Shown here piece after piece: positions 22,602-35,799 of a stretch of 64,000 nucleotides of DNA. The stretch comes from Glandiceps talaboti. Its lineage: Eukaryota > Hemichordata > Enteropneusta > Spengelidae. The stretch spans positions 10,406,475-10,470,474 of the forward strand of contig NC_135554.1 of the NCBI RefSeq assembly GCF_964340395.1, in the 5' to 3' direction. The position numbers and the translations under genes are program-made. A model generated the notes under the pieces. That model saw only the letters and a program-made list of their open reading frames with translations, made no database searches and was not told the DNA's origin. The number at the start of each line of letters is the position of its first letter. Position 1 is the stretch's first letter.

Positions 22602-23277
22602 CTGAAAAGAATGATATTACAGTTTTCAACTTCTATAAAATTGCGAAACATGTTCTATGTTCTTTGCTGCCAGCCCTACCTTTCCAAATCTGAAAAAGCT
22701 ATTCAAATGCACTTCCTTGATATGCTGAGTGGTACTGTGAATGTAATATATGTGAATACAATGGTTAATTACTATTTACGTTTGACTATGCCATGATACA
22801 GTTTAAAGGAAGTTGTAGCCGGTAATCATTTTCTAAAAATATCCACTTCATGTAAACAATTACTCATGAAATATAGAATGGCCGATATTTGCTTGTACGA
22901 AAATAATTTTGCACACAAGTAGTAAAAACTATTTCGAAACATATACACTTTGTTGAGACATGTGCACTACCAATTTCTTACATGATTCAAAGTAATTGTG
23001 CCACGTATAGTTTTGATGTCACTTGAAATTGTTAACCAGACAAGTTTTGGACATTATAATTTGTTTTTCAATACAATGGTAATTATGTTTGATGATACAA
23101 ACGCAATTCGTTCAAATTATTAACCACTACAGATTAAAAACTTTGCAAGTTAACAAACTAAGACTAAAACTGTTACTGGAATATATTTTGATCCAATTAC
23201 ACGTTTAGCAGATTAGGGTTTCAGAAAACAAGTTTATTAAAGTGACATATATAGTGATTTGCACGACTTGTACTTAC
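22602..23277. other. Intron 13/14, nothing recognised
   Basis: AT-rich; no repeat or coding segment seen. Confidence 0.4.
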
Positions 23278-23409
23278 TATTGCAATAGGTTCCACTCCAT
23301 CCTGATTCACAGGTACTAGTACCACCAGTACATCCTGTGGCTGCATCACAATCTGATGTACAGTGACATGTTTGTGTACATCCAGCACCATACATCCCTG
23401 TAGGACAGT
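23278..23409 (-). CDS. Tie: Exon 13: EGF-like C'' (second block)
   Basis: 132 nt, phase 1-1, residues 719-762. CPTGMYGAGCTQTCHC start, STCESGWSGTYCN end, eight cysteines. Same type as exons 6 and 8. Short introns on both sides (about 455 and 676 bp). Confidence 0.88.
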
Positions 23410-23864
23410 CTGTTAATCAACAAATATAATTAAAGTCAGGGTATATTTTAGAAATCACTTTTTAGGGAGATCCGCGAGTTTCATTCTAACCATAGATTAC
23501 AAACAAATATTTAGTGAAGTGTTACCAATGAATCAAAATGTGAAAAGAAAAGGAAATGTAGTTCTCATATTCAGGTAAACATAGAACTGTTTGAAATATG
23601 GGAAAGAACGCACCAACATTAGATGTACCTTGTGAATATACTCACAAGCTTTTTCGCCACATGTAAGATACCTGGTCAGATTGACCTTGTCTCACATGTT
23701 AGTGTCTTGGACTATGTTTATAAAAAAAACAGTCCTTTCCCACAACAGGGTGAGATAACATCATAATATTACGTTTTATCAAGTAGCAGTACATAAGTGT
23801 TGGGGACTCTTGTAAACATGAAGACATTGAATATAAGTTTTCCAAATGTAAAATAATGCCTTAC
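23410..23864. other. Intron 12/13, nothing recognised
   Basis: Short intron without notable structure. Confidence 0.4.
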
Positions 23865-24011
23865 TCTTTTTACAGTCCAGACCTGTATATGATGTACTAC
23901 AGGAACAGCCATATGGTTCGGTTATACACTGCATCGTTCCTCTGCAAGCATCATCGTCGTTGCTTGAACACTGTCTGTCACACACAGCACCCCAATTACC
24001 TTTACCACATG
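23865..24011 (-). CDS. Tie: Exon 12: EGF-like B' (Tie EGF2 type, second copy)
   Basis: 147 nt, phase 1-1, residues 670-718. ACGKGNWGAVCDRQC start and the diagnostic EPYGCSCSTSYTGLDC. Paralog of exon 5. Donor gtaaggca. Confidence 0.9.
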
Positions 24012-24239
24012 CTGAACACAGAGATACATACATTGTTACGAACTAATGGAATTTACACAACATAAGCTGAAATTTTAACACATAATAAAACATAAGACGA
24101 GATTGCACTGTGGTATCATTAGCAAACCATCGATAAGCTTGATAAGCCACTCCATCCTGTCAAGCTATTTAACCGACTTTGTGCAGATTAACTATAGAAT
24201 TATAGGCAGACATTTCATGCTCCAATTGTTTAATACTTT

Positions 24240-24765
24240 ACTGTATACATTAAACTTTAACATTTAGGTTAATGAGTTATCTTTAATGATTTTGGGTTAT
24301 TAGGTAAAATACGAATATATGCGTCAAAAGTCATACAATGTTATTACGTATATCAGCATTCAACAAAATTTATTAATGGTTTTTGGACTTTTTATATAAT
24401 TTAATACACACATCGATGATAACAAAGCACTTGTATTCGATATAACTTGCATTCTTAAGATAAAGCCTAATTACCAAAAAACATTAATTATGCATTACAA
24501 TTGAAACTTATACCAACAGGCTTTTGGGGATATATGTGCTTTGTTATGTTTGATGTATGTGTCAAATTACAATCAATGTGCATTCCAAAGATTAGGTTTA
24601 ATTAATGTTCATTTTGATGTTAACCAGAATTTAATCAGCTTTTTTGTAATTAACATATGGAAGATTGTAGCAAGTTTCATTAGAATCGATGCAGTCGTTT
24701 TTTAGATATCGTATTCACAGACAGACTGACAGACAGACAGACAGACAGACAGATAACCCCCCCCC

Positions 24766-24800
<35 letters not shown>
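24240..24800 (-). repeat. Dispersed repeat R1 with (CAGA)n(CA)n end
   Basis: R1 core units, then CAAGTTTCATTAGAATCGAT, TTTAGATATCGTATTCACAG, (CAGA)n, a C run and (CA)n. The pre-microsatellite segment recurs at 51.8 kb (CAAGTTTCATTAAAATTGAA). Confidence 0.8.
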
Positions 24801-24802
<2 letters not shown>

Positions 24803-25178
24803 AGAGAAGCAGAGCATACTCTCCCTTTACTTGAGGTAAAATTCCTGATTGCTCATCAACCACTTAGATAACTATTTGGAAAAAAGTGATACCCTCAACT
24901 ATGTTGTTTATCGTGATCATACGTATCAAAGTGTCTCACCTATGCAGAGGTAAGACATATCCTCAAGTAAAAACTTCTCCCAAGCTCTATGCCAATGTGG
25001 CGTCGTACCTTAGACTATCTGAACAACCAAGTAACTAGTCTGCAAACAGTTTACACCCTTGACAGCCTACCAATCCAAATTCATTCACTGACATTCTGAC
25101 TCATCTTGGACACCTGTGTTTTTATATCATCTTGTGTACATGTCTAACACCTGTTCTCATCACACAGTATCAGTGTTT

Positions 25179-25181
<3 letters not shown>

Positions 25182-25252
<71 letters not shown>

Positions 25253-25280
25253 TTCATTTATTTATTTATTTATTTATTTA
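25182..25280. repeat. (TA)n then (TTTA)n microsatellite
   Basis: About 34 TA units, then CATT and TTTA repeats. Confidence 0.9.
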
Positions 25281-25442
25281 TTTAAATTCCAAGGTAAACA
25301 CAAATGTGTTATTTATGAGACCACTTCCATCGATTACCAATACATAAGCTATTTGTCTATTCATTTCTTTGTGCATACGTCCTTTCACACAATAATGTAT
25401 CACACTCACTCTATCATACCCAATACCTAATATTATACTTAC

Positions 25443-25574
25443 CATTTTCACAATTACTGCCGTTAAACCCAGGTGGACATATACATTCACCTATGGTAGC
25501 ATTACATACTCCTCCATTATAACAGGTTGGACATGATAACGTACAGTTTTCTCCATATTTACCATTTGGACACT
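25443..25574 (-). CDS. Tie: Exon 11: EGF-like A' (Tie EGF1 type, second copy)
   Basis: 132 nt, phase 1-1, residues 626-669. [17 protein letters not shown] start, [14 protein letters not shown] end. Eight cysteines. Paralog of exon 4. Acceptor gttttcttag, donor gtaagtat. Confidence 0.9.
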
Positions 25575-27324
25575 CTAAGAAAACAACATAGAGGAGTAAA
25601 TGGGCAACGTCAAATTGTGGAAACTGCTTCAACTGAAGTTGATTTGGAAGTAGTTATATATTCTGGGTTTTAATTTGCGAATTTGCAACAAAATATAAAT
25701 TTTAACATTAGTTATGCTCATTGACAAACAGGCGTTTCCTAAATAAACAAGAGCATATATTGCTTTCATCAAGCAGCATGCTACTGTCTACTATTAATGT
25801 ATTATAAGCTTTAGAAAATAATGTAAATTAGATTTATCACGTGAAGTTCAGAGTAATCACCAAGATGCAAAACAAGAAGTGAAATAATGCAATTCTTAAC
25901 TCCATGCTCTGCACTTGCATGTTACCTCGTGCGAAAAGGTAATTATAGAACGGGAGGGTCGATTTATTCTCACGTGTGCCTATCTGTTTGCGAAAAATGC
26001 GTCACCATTCTCCTTAAACTGCTAAAATACCAACAAATAGGTAAAATCACTGAAATTTCATAAGTGTACACATTCTGTAAGCAATAAATGTAGCTTTGTT
26101 TCAATATACGTACAGCTTATCTATTTGTTCACACCTTTATATTGTCGCACACTTAATATGGTATCAACTCTTTTGGGCAATTTTGGATGCTCATTGAGTA
26201 CTCGTCTAGATATTTGCTACTTTGGCAAATTTCATCTCACCCGGATAAAATTAGAGTGATGAAACTTAGCACGTCACTCTGTAGGTAAGGGTTAACTAAT
26301 TAAATTTCATTTCTTTTTTAGTTTTAATTTCTGACATGGTTGTTTCCTGTGATCCGACCGTCACTCAAAATTGTAAGCAGTATTGTACAACTTTGATTCC
26401 AGTTTTTGCTATATGGTTAATTTTTTTTTATCTCATCGTAAACAAATTTGTATTTTCCACAACGAGTGATGTTGTAATTTGTATTTGTGTATTGAAATCG
26501 TTGCACGTATGATCGATTGGCGACTGTTCAGGGAAGAATAGCCATTTTTTGAAACTGAATGCAATGTTACAGTATCAACTAGCAACAATCAATAGGTTTC
26601 TTTATTTTAACGTTATTAACTGATAAGAAAATATATATCAAATGTATATCAGAGTATTAGTATTGTTATAACACGTAGTAGACACAGTTTTAACTTAGTG
26701 ACAAGTGAATAAGAATGTGTGTGTGCGTGTTTCTGTGTCTGTGTCTGTGTCTGTGCCTGTGAGTGAGTGAGTGAGTGAGTGTGTGTGTGTGTGTGTGTTG
26801 TCATCGTGGACGCACTGATTTAAGTAAGTATATGTATGTGAGTAATATACAAGAAATCAAAACAAAACACATCTTACGATGATACCTACTTTTACATCAA
26901 ACTATGTTCACTGTGTCTGTTACTTGTTATATCAAGTAAATCTTACAAACCATCGTTGAAAATGTGTTTTGCTGAACGAAAATGATTGACAGAAATCAAG
27001 GAGATTGTCTCATTATTAGCATAACGTGATTGAACATGGTGCGTCAATTTCGTGGCCAAGAAATCGAATGATAATTATTTTGTTCACACACCTTGGTGGT
27101 AAAATTCTACTTCAGTCATAGAGTATTGATATTACATATCTTTTGGAAGATTAAACTATATTAGACTAGATTAGATTAGATTAGATAAGATTGATTAGAT
27201 TAGATTAGATTAGATTAGATTAGATTAGATTAGATTAGATTAGATTAAATTAAATTCAATAAGTTTCCGTTAGCAATTCAGCATAGTCGTTTTTAACGCA
27301 GTATATTACAAGAAGAGTACCTAC
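25575..27324. other. Intron 10/11, microsatellites only
   Basis: GT-rich tract 26710-26800 and a (GATTA)n tract 27150-27247 that resembles the tail of the L2-like LINE at 20.98 kb. No coding evidence. Confidence 0.5.
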
Positions 27325-27585
27325 CGCTTACTATAAGTTTCATCATTCCATGCTTTCCTTGACTTCGTTGACTTTCACTACTGTAACATTCATAGACTCC
27401 TCCATCATTGGTCTCAGCATATCTTATTGTTATATTTTCAAGACCATTCCATTCTGCTTTATCTTTGCCATTATGTTTCCATTTCAATGATGATGACTGT
27501 TGTATAGCTGCATTTGGTGTCATTGACAGTGTTATAGCTTCTCCCCAGCTGACTGTCTTGGTATGTCTTTCTGGTTTGATCTCAG
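27325..27585 (-). CDS. Tie: Exon 10: Ig domain 2 (second copy)
   Basis: 261 nt, phase 1-1, residues 539-625. AEIKPERHTKTVSWGEAITL start. The GGVYECYSSESQRSQGKHG stretch matches exon 3 at almost every position. Lacks the B-strand cysteine and the polythreonine run. Acceptor ttatctttag, donor gtaggtac. Confidence 0.88.
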
Positions 27586-28960
27586 CTAAAGATAACAATT
27601 ATGATAACACGTATCAACATTATTAAAGGAAACAAAAGGCAGTGTTTTCTTCCTAGCTGCTTTAAGTGTTATTTAATTTAACTTATGTCCAGTGGGTCCT
27701 AAAAATTACTCTCAATACTCTTGCGGGTCTTCTCTACAAATAAGAGCAATAAATCATTCAAATTAGCCATGAACTATCCTATGTACACTTGGACAGAAAC
27801 TTGTTCTATTGCACCACAATAAACTTACACCAAGATCATTAATCTCTGTTATTTTTATCTTACAGGTTGATTTGCTAGAACAATTAACGGATTGGGTAAA
27901 AGAATAGACAGACTGATAAATAAAGACACAGTTGACATCACCATTTTGAGCTCCAGTCCCAGAATTCCCTACTGAGAAGTAGAGAAGTCGTACAATGTAG
28001 GGTGATTAAAGTATTCTTTTTGTGACTCACAGAACATAAATTAATTATAAGACAACTAGAACGAAACCAGCCTTGCCTTTGTACCCCTTTAAACACAGAA
28101 CTGCCCTATATAAGGAGGATTATGGCTAATCTATGCAAATACGGGAAATTCAAACTGCTGTTCAAAGCACTACCTTCTGGGTCTTGTTTTCAGCATTTTT
28201 TCTGTGCTCTGAGAAACACACAGGTCATGCATCATGTGCAAATTGTTTGTGAATGTCGTAGGATGGTAACTTGATACACAAATTAGTTGAAAATCAATCT
28301 GTTTGTTTCATAGAATGTAAAAACTTTCAAAATAAGACAAATTTCCCTGCAAACAGCTATTTAGATTGTGTGTCACTCAGGATTATTCTGTGAACAACCC
28401 AGATAAGGAGTGGTTATATTTTGGTGAGTACTTGCCAGTGAGTCGCCACAAGTTCTCCACCTCCAAACATACAGTCAGTCAGTCATATGTAAAATAGGGT
28501 GCCAGGCACAGGCACTCATGCCTGTAACGTATATCTCCTGAGGGCACTGTAACCAACTATGAGGATGGGCATGTACCTTATACCTATATCGACCACAGTA
28601 AAGTATTTTTCGTGCACCTTTCCGTATAGGTTATTATACACAGTAGTTTCCTGACAGGGACCGACAACCATTTTGCTCATAAATAACACATATGTTTGTT
28701 TCACCGACTTTGGTTTACCGACAATTGAATTTAAAGTGAAAGGTAAATGGCATTCGAAATGTTCAGTATGTCCTGTATGTTTTTCCTTTCTTCTCAGGCA
28801 TCACAGTGAGGTTTCGTTGGCACGCCACATTCTCCACTGCAGTTAGTACATTTCTCGGGCCAAGTACGCGTATGTAAAGTTTCCAGTCTTTCGTATATTA
28901 TTGGCGTATTCACAACAACAAGCTAAAATAAATTTTAGAATTACAAATTTCGTATATAGT
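27586..28960. other. Part of intron 9/10, nothing recognised
   Basis: No domain, TE protein or repeat identified. Confidence 0.4.
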
Positions 28961-30130
28961 TTAGGGTTAACAGTTTCGTCCTAAGCTACGTAGCATAGAG
29001 AGAAAACAACGGCCCAAAAGATTAATATGGGGGTAGACACTTTAATGTAGTCTCTATGTATTGCCGATTTTGAGTTATGTGGTAAATCATGAATGTTCAC
29101 TACAAATATGCTATGAGCACCAAAAATAATGAATGTTTATGTTCACCTGGTTCTGCATTATCTATAGACTTGATCTAAACGACATTAGCCACACATAATT
29201 GCTACAACGTAGTAGCTTAGAAGCACAGAAATTGCTAAGTAATGGCTTAATTTTTTGACGGTCTTCCCTGTAGGTCAAGGTAAAGGTCAATGGTCACTTG
29301 TACAAGAAAGCTTGCATGTGATTATATGGGGTTAGAGAAGTCTATGTATTGTAGGTTTTCAGTTATACAGTAATATATTTATTTTTACTTCAAATACGAC
29401 TGCATTCGGTGAAAATTACATGAGCACCAAAATTAATGCTTGTGTATAGGTGTATAGTTCTTTTCTTCCCTATTATTTGTAAACGTTATTTAAAAGAAAC
29501 TAGCAATGTGTACACACCACAATGTGTCTTTGATTAGGCAGGAATTGGGGCTTGATCTTAATAATTTACCCTGACGGTCAAACTCAATGGTCAATGTCTC
29601 CAACGATAGCTTGCACCTGATAATGTGGGGTAGACACTTGAATGAAGTCTCTACGCATTACAGTTTTGAGTTATACAGTTAATGATTTTAACAACAAATA
29701 TGGCTGTCATTAGTATAAGTGATATGAGGACCAAAATTAATGCTTGTGTATAGTTCTTTTCTTCAGTATTACTTGTATGCACGATTTAACAGAAATGGGC
29801 AATGTGTAAATACTACAATGTGTTATATTCAGGTATTGGCTTGATTTTTATAATTGGCCATCAAGGTCAAAGGTCAAGGTATACAAGCTATCTTCAAATT
29901 GGGAGATAAATGGGGTAGACACTTAAATGGAGTGTGTGCGTATGATAGTTTTTGAGTTATGCTGTAAATATTTTTAACTACACATATGGCCACCGTGCGG
30001 TCAATTTGCATATATGTCCCATATGATATGTCATATTTATGTCAGGTTTGAAAGAAACTGGATATTGCATCTTTGAAAAATGACGTATTGCTGACGGATG
30101 GACAAACGGAGCTCACAGTCAGTAGTAGCC
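28960..30130. repeat. Dispersed repeat R3, about four 290-bp units
   Basis: Recurring GGGGTAGACAC (29031, 29631, 29911), GTCTCTA-GTATT, GTTTTGAGTTATACAGT, ATATGGC and CACCAAAATTAATGCTTGTG segments mark roughly four diverged tandem units. Related sequence is at 38.6-39.1 kb. Confidence 0.7.
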
Positions 30131-30558
30131 TGGCAAAAAAAGAAATGATGGTAAATTTGAAAATTAGTGAAATGCCATGATTGCATGAACCGTGTCCTCC
30201 CGCTGACTGAATCTTGCACAAGTAAATTTAGACCACCCACGTTGTGCATAAGGAAAACGATGGTGCGCACGTCACAAACATGCGTTACTAATGTTACTGA
30301 AGGCATTGATTGTGAATGTGCATCAACATTGAATTTTCACAGGATATATTGTAACATCCTTCTTTCGACTTTCTCGTATCCTAAATTATTCGGTACAAAA
30401 AATCATATATCTTTAGATAATGGTAAATTTTCAAAGTGAAATGTTGGTAATATTTAGAATGTATATTTCTAGAAATATATAATGTGAAGACAAATTGTGT
30501 GAAGCAATAACCATACTATTTACTACGAAATTATTGTCTTTAGTAATTACAGAAAATA

Positions 30559-31337
30559 TTGTATAATGTGTCTTTGTTAACTTATATTAATTATATAGAC
30601 ATACCTGATTTTACTTATTACATAAATTCTCGTAAACAAAAACATGCCAGAGCAAAGAGAGAATCAGGAGGTTTGCTTGTATTAATCAGAGATTGTTTAG
30701 TAAAGTGTATCGATATTATTGAAAATGATGTTGAGGATATGATTCGGATGCGCTTAAAAGCTGGAAAGTGTGGTTTAATCCAGGATGTATATATATGTGG
30801 GATTTATGTAGCACCGAAAAATTCAACTATATATCGAAATAGAGACCAGGACCAATTTGAATTATTGGAGCGTTTTGTTGCAAATTTTATAATAAAGGTG
30901 ATATCATTATTTGTGGAGATTTAAATGCACATACAGGAGAATTGAATGACTTTGTTGTATCAGATAGTGTATATCACATACCTCTTCCGAGTTACTATGA
31001 AGTAGATGAAACAAGTGTACTTAGAAAGAATATGGACAAGAAAGTATATAGATTTGGTGAACGACTTATAGAATTATGTTTACAGTCAAAGCTTAGAATC
31101 GCAAATGGTAGACATGGGAATGACATGGATGGAAATTTCACATGTTACCAGCCAAGGAGAGAAATAGAGGATACAAATTCTAACTTCAGAGGAATGAGTA
31201 CAGTTGATTATGTTTTAGCATCTGAAACTATATTGCCAGAAATTTGTGAATTTACTACACATGATTTAACTATTCATTCTGACCATGTCCCATTGTCTTT
31301 CACTATTGGTGGTTCAAATGAATATCGTATGTCGTAA
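30559..31337 (+). pseudogene. LINE apurinic-type endonuclease domain, frameshifted
   Basis: SGGLLVLIRD...VYICGIYVAP in the first frame; then, after a frameshift near 30898, GDIIICGDLNAHTG, NGRHGNDMDGNFTC, STVDYVLASE and SDHVPLSF. GDLNAHTG and SDH are catalytic signatures of the exonuclease-endonuclease-phosphatase fold. The N-terminal ETW-type motif is not visible. Confidence 0.82.
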
Positions 31338-31373
31338 AGTGGAAAATCAAAATGGGCAAGGTCTATCAAGGGG

Positions 31374-31943
31374 GTGATTTTCAGTGCCTGTGACCAGGGA
31401 ACATTGTGGAGTAATCCTTTGAGCATTTGCATTGGAAAATGTATAAGTGAAAGGGTACAATCTCTGAAAGGTGAATATTTTTGTGAATGGAAAAAACAAG
31501 TTTTTGATGATAACCGTAGAAATCCAACGCAACGAAATAAACATAGGACGTATAGAACATTTAAACCCAACATTTATTTCGAACCATATCTTGTTATTTT
31601 GAAAAGTTTTCAACTCCGACATGTTTATACAAAGTTTAGATGCTCCTGTCATAAGTTAATGATCGAAATGGGTAGATATATAAATATACCAGTAGAAGAC
31701 AGAATATGCTGTGTGTGTGACTCCAATGAAGTGGAGTCTGAAATTCATTTTTTGATAAGTTGCTCTATGTACAGTCAACAAAGGCAGAGTTTCTTTCAAA
31801 CGGTATCCACTATTTACTCTGATTTTATGGATAAGGATGACGAGACTAAGTTCATCGTAATTATGTCAAGTATAGATAAAACTATTGCAGTGACGACTGC
31901 AAAATTCATAATAGATTGTTTCAGGATCAGGGATAGTATTTGA
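31374..31943 (+). pseudogene. LINE C-terminal zinc-knuckle region
   Basis: HKLMIEMGRYINIPVEDRIC then CVCDSNEVESEIHFLISC: the C-x2-C...H-x4-C arrangement found near the end of many LINE ORF2 proteins. It ends SIDKTIAVTTAKFIIDCFRI. Confidence 0.75.
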
Positions 31944-32417
31944 TCTCCTTTTTGTTTACATTGTAGTCTTTTATATAAATTATATTTATTTCTCAGCTGT
32001 TTTGTGCTTTTGGCTCACTTGACCCCCTTTATTCGTTCTTATGTATTTATGTAACCCTCCTCCGGGGATAAACGGGGGTATGTTCCGTTATTGGAATAAA
32101 GAAAGGCTATACTATACTATACTATGCTATTAATTATATGGCTCTCACTTCGATTTGTCAATACCCCCTATGCAAAATGGCTTTGTAAAAAAAACATATG
32201 CAATTTGAAATTGTATTGATTAAAATAATAACATTTTCATAGCATATATCGTGCTCTTTTGAAGTACTACCGACATTTGTTTTATCTGATACACACGTTC
32301 CTTCGTGGTGCTATGGTGATCATAGAAACTGTATGGTAGTATTTTTACATAACTTCCCAAATTAGTGCAATTGCGACAAGATAAAACATGGTGACACGAT
32401 GTGTAATGTGCTCTTAC

Positions 32418-32729
32418 CGTCTGATCGTAGTACCACAGTATGTAATATTTGTGTTTCTCCAGTGTCAGCAGCAGCTTCACAATAATACACGCCTGGACTT
32501 TCATTACCTTCACCCAATTTAAGTCTTCTTGCATAGTCAAACGTGTTTTCTTGAGAACTGCTATCAGGTAAATCAGTACCTGTCCCTGTATCTAGTACTC
32601 TACCATATGTAAAACTGTTACCCACACTTGTTACATCATCACCTCCTGAGTATCCTCCAATGAAGTAGTTAGTATTAGAACTTGTTGGTTCGGCATGAAG
32701 ATTGAAGAAAGTGATGTCTAGTCTTGCAT
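32418..32729 (-). CDS. Tie: Exon 9: Tie-type Ig domain 1 (second copy)
   Basis: 312 nt, phase 1-1, residues 435-538. ARLDITFFNLHAEP start, FTYGRVLDTGTGTDLP centre, GVYYCEAAADTGETQ near the end. Clearly paralogous to exon 2. I found no signal-peptide exon or start between here and exon 8, and the joined frame is open, which supports an internal domain in one protein. Single cysteine, as in the first copy. Confidence 0.87.
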
Positions 32730-34219
32730 CTATAAGAAAATAACACATGTATAATTGAACTTGCAGTTTAAAAGACAAGTACATTCCTAGTTGGTAAAGG
32801 AGTTGAGATGGTGGGTATCAACTCAATGCCAATCATATCATGTTTTTGTGTTACCCCGTCTGACTTGTAGTTCAAGCGTCAAACCCCAAAGATACTAATT
32901 TCATTAGAAGCAAAATAATGAAATTTGAATGATGTCATATACTTAGTGTGTGCCTTTGTTCTTTTTTAATTATGCACATTTTATTAAAGTCGGGAACCTC
33001 CAGTTTTTCTACTGCTCGGACGCTAAATTATACAATGTGAGAACAATAGGTATTGGTCAATAACTTGGTGATGATACAACATAACCAAACTTGCAAATTT
33101 CAAATAGGGACTAAACTCAATTTAGAAAAAAAACTAAATCTATTACTTGACGCGTAAACACTAATTAAGTGCAAAACTCAGAAAGCGACCTAGTGGCTGA
33201 AATAGCTCAACTTTAAAAAAGAAATTAGAAAACAGTTACATAAATGGTGCAGGAGATGATCAAGGTGAATATCTTATCTTGCATTAATTAGGATTGTCTA
33301 GAAACAGTTCAACTATACTATGAATAACAATAACCATTAACAACACATATTGTTTTGTTCCAAGGTTGTCATCACCTACAATCCCAAAGCCTTCCCTACA
33401 CAATATATCTCTCATCATCACTTATGGATTCATAAGTAATTTATTTTTATTTTTCTATGAGTGGTAAACCTGTTCAATACTACAGTTGTTGTTCATCATG
33501 GTAGAGTTCAATTTCTTCCAGCTAACGATAATCTAATGACAAATTACCTGCATAAGGTGCCCAAAACGAACAAAATCACAAATAAACTCGGTATTAACAA
33601 ATCTGAATAGACTCCATCTACGGAATATAGACACGCATCAAATATGAAATCAGCTTGACTATTGGATTCAGAGAAGTCGAAAATGTTATTCTACCTATTG
33701 AGAGATCGCCCGAAATTTGCCAAAACAGAAAATGAGTCATATCAATTTGGCAAAACCATAATCTCTTAAACAAATGTTAGTTTTATGGCATTTTACTCCG
33801 CGTACAATTCCGTGGACTACAAATACTTACCCGTGGCTCGTATTTGTATTAGTGTGCGGAATCACACTGTGAGCATTATGGTGTAAAAGTAACATTGATT
33901 GTGTTTGATTATATAACAATTTTGTGTTTATTTGACATGTCTTACATTTTCGAAAGATATAATTTAAGCTCCGGCTTATAATACACAGATGAGACTTAGG
34001 AAGGGGCCTGAATGTCTCTTCTTTCATGAATTATACATTCAAGAGCTAGGACTTGGTGTCTCAATGGGTGAAGCATGGTTTTTAAAGTCTATTAAAAATT
34101 CATTTTCTAATATGTTTCTATAAAGTATCTTTTGAAGCCGTTCACATGGAGGTTCAACTGTTTTAAATTCTAAATCTATGAACATTATTTGTTGGATATT
34201 TGACAACGTATACACTTAC
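32730..34219. other. Intron 8/9, nothing recognised
   Basis: Checked for a second signal-peptide exon ahead of the second Ig1 copy; none with a hydrophobic core, ATG and phase-1 donor was found by eye. Confidence 0.45.
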
Positions 34220-34351
34220 TATAATTGCAATAAGGCCCAGTCCATCCTGATTTACAGGTACTAACAGCTGGACATCCTGTGGTTTTTTTACACCCTGATG
34301 TGCAATGACATGTCTGTGTACATCCAGCACCATACATACCATCTGGACAAC
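34220..34351 (-). CDS. Tie: Exon 8: extra EGF-like C'
   Basis: 132 nt, phase 1-1, residues 391-434. GCPDGMYGAGCTQTCHC start, GWTGPYCN end. It resembles exon 6 (36765-36893), not exon 7, so it looks like a further copy of the C-type exon placed after D. The second block has no counterpart in this position. Donor gtaagtgt. Confidence 0.88.
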
Positions 34352-34975
34352 CTGTGCATCGAAATTAATCGATAATACCATCTCATATGTTTTACTATAT
34401 GCCAACCCACGACAAGAAATGAATGCATTTATTGAGAATATTCACAAATACATGCTTGGAAATTCGTTGATCGGTGATTTGTAGGCAAATTCAACGAGTG
34501 CAATTAACGTCTTTGCACTTCAACGGGCATAATAACATATTTCAGTTACATGCAGTTAGACACGACTGTGTGCATCTAATACCGTATTTATTAATTGGTA
34601 AGACTGTAAATATATAAACAAAGTATATCCCTTGCGTTCTTTGTCTAACCACAACAGATTTCTCATTTTGTGATACAAGTGTTGGTACAATACGGGTAAA
34701 ATCTAGTATGAATGTTTGGTATGTATACAGCTTCTTTGTTTGTGGTGTGAAATTATAACCACGTGGAAATGCTGAGTATTGTAACTATAGCATATACCCG
34801 TATACATTATAGCATATATAGTAATTACTTGGCGACTGTTAGCTCAAAAGATATGTCTATGCTATTGCATCTAATGAGTAGTATTAATATATGCATGGAT
34901 GACAACAGTTGCAAGCGTCATAATAAATGTTAATTACTGTAGTGACAAAACCTTCACTTTCATTTTATTTTGCAT
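34352..34975. other. Part of intron 7/8, nothing recognised
   Basis: AT-rich, no recognisable repeat or coding segment. Confidence 0.4.
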
Positions 34976-35750
34976 TCATTAATGTTAATATTAATGTTAT
35001 CAATGTATCTTATTAACAGATTTAAACTGAATGCCTCCCGTAAGGGAATCACTAATTATGCAAATAACTCATTAAACTAAAAAAACTATGGTAACAGGCT
35101 TTGTTTTTTGGACAAGCTTGCTTTCTTAGGTTAATGTATGTAAGAGTGTATGGTATCATTAATTATGCAAATTATTCATTAACACTGAAAGGTACACCAA
35201 CAAGCTTTACAAGACATATGTGATTGTTATGGTTAACGTGTTTACCGAATTACATTGGAATTGAAGTATGCATACTTAAGATATAGCCTAATTACCGACA
35301 ATCTTTAATTATGCAAATTATTCATTAACACTGTACGGTGCATCAACAAACTTGATAGGACATATGTGTTTTCTTATGGTTAACGTATGTACTAAATTAT
35401 GTTGAATTTGAAGTATATATTCTTAAGATATAGCCTAATTACCAAAAATAATTAATTATGAACATTATTCATTAACGCTGTAAGATACATCAACGAATTT
35501 TATAGGACAAATGTATGTTGTTATGTTTAACGAATATACTAAATTATATTGAAATTGAAGTATGCAGTCTTAAGATATTATGTAATTAGTTGATTTCATT
35601 AATATGCAAATTTCTCTGATTAACCATTAACAGATCTGGCTCAAAACCTAATCAGGTCTAGCTATTACCCTAAAGATTATATATCCTAAATTTCATTACA
35701 ATTGAGCCAGCCGATTTTTAGAAAATGATGACACAGCCAGACAGACAGGC

Positions 35751-35799
<49 letters not shown>

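Larger units (their letters stand above)
30559..32135 (+). mobile_element. Non-LTR retrotransposon, internally deleted
   Basis: An endonuclease segment (30559-31337) is followed directly by the C-terminal cysteine/histidine region (31374-31943), a short 3' UTR and an (ACTAT)n tail near 32107-32133. The whole RT domain between them is missing. It sits in the exon 9/10 intron, antisense to the host gene. A clade cannot be assigned without the RT. Confidence 0.8.

Noticed and set aside
32730-34219. Possible second promoter and signal-peptide exon before the second Ig1 copy
   Set aside because: No ATG followed by a hydrophobic run and a phase-1 GT donor was found, so a separate gene start is not supported.
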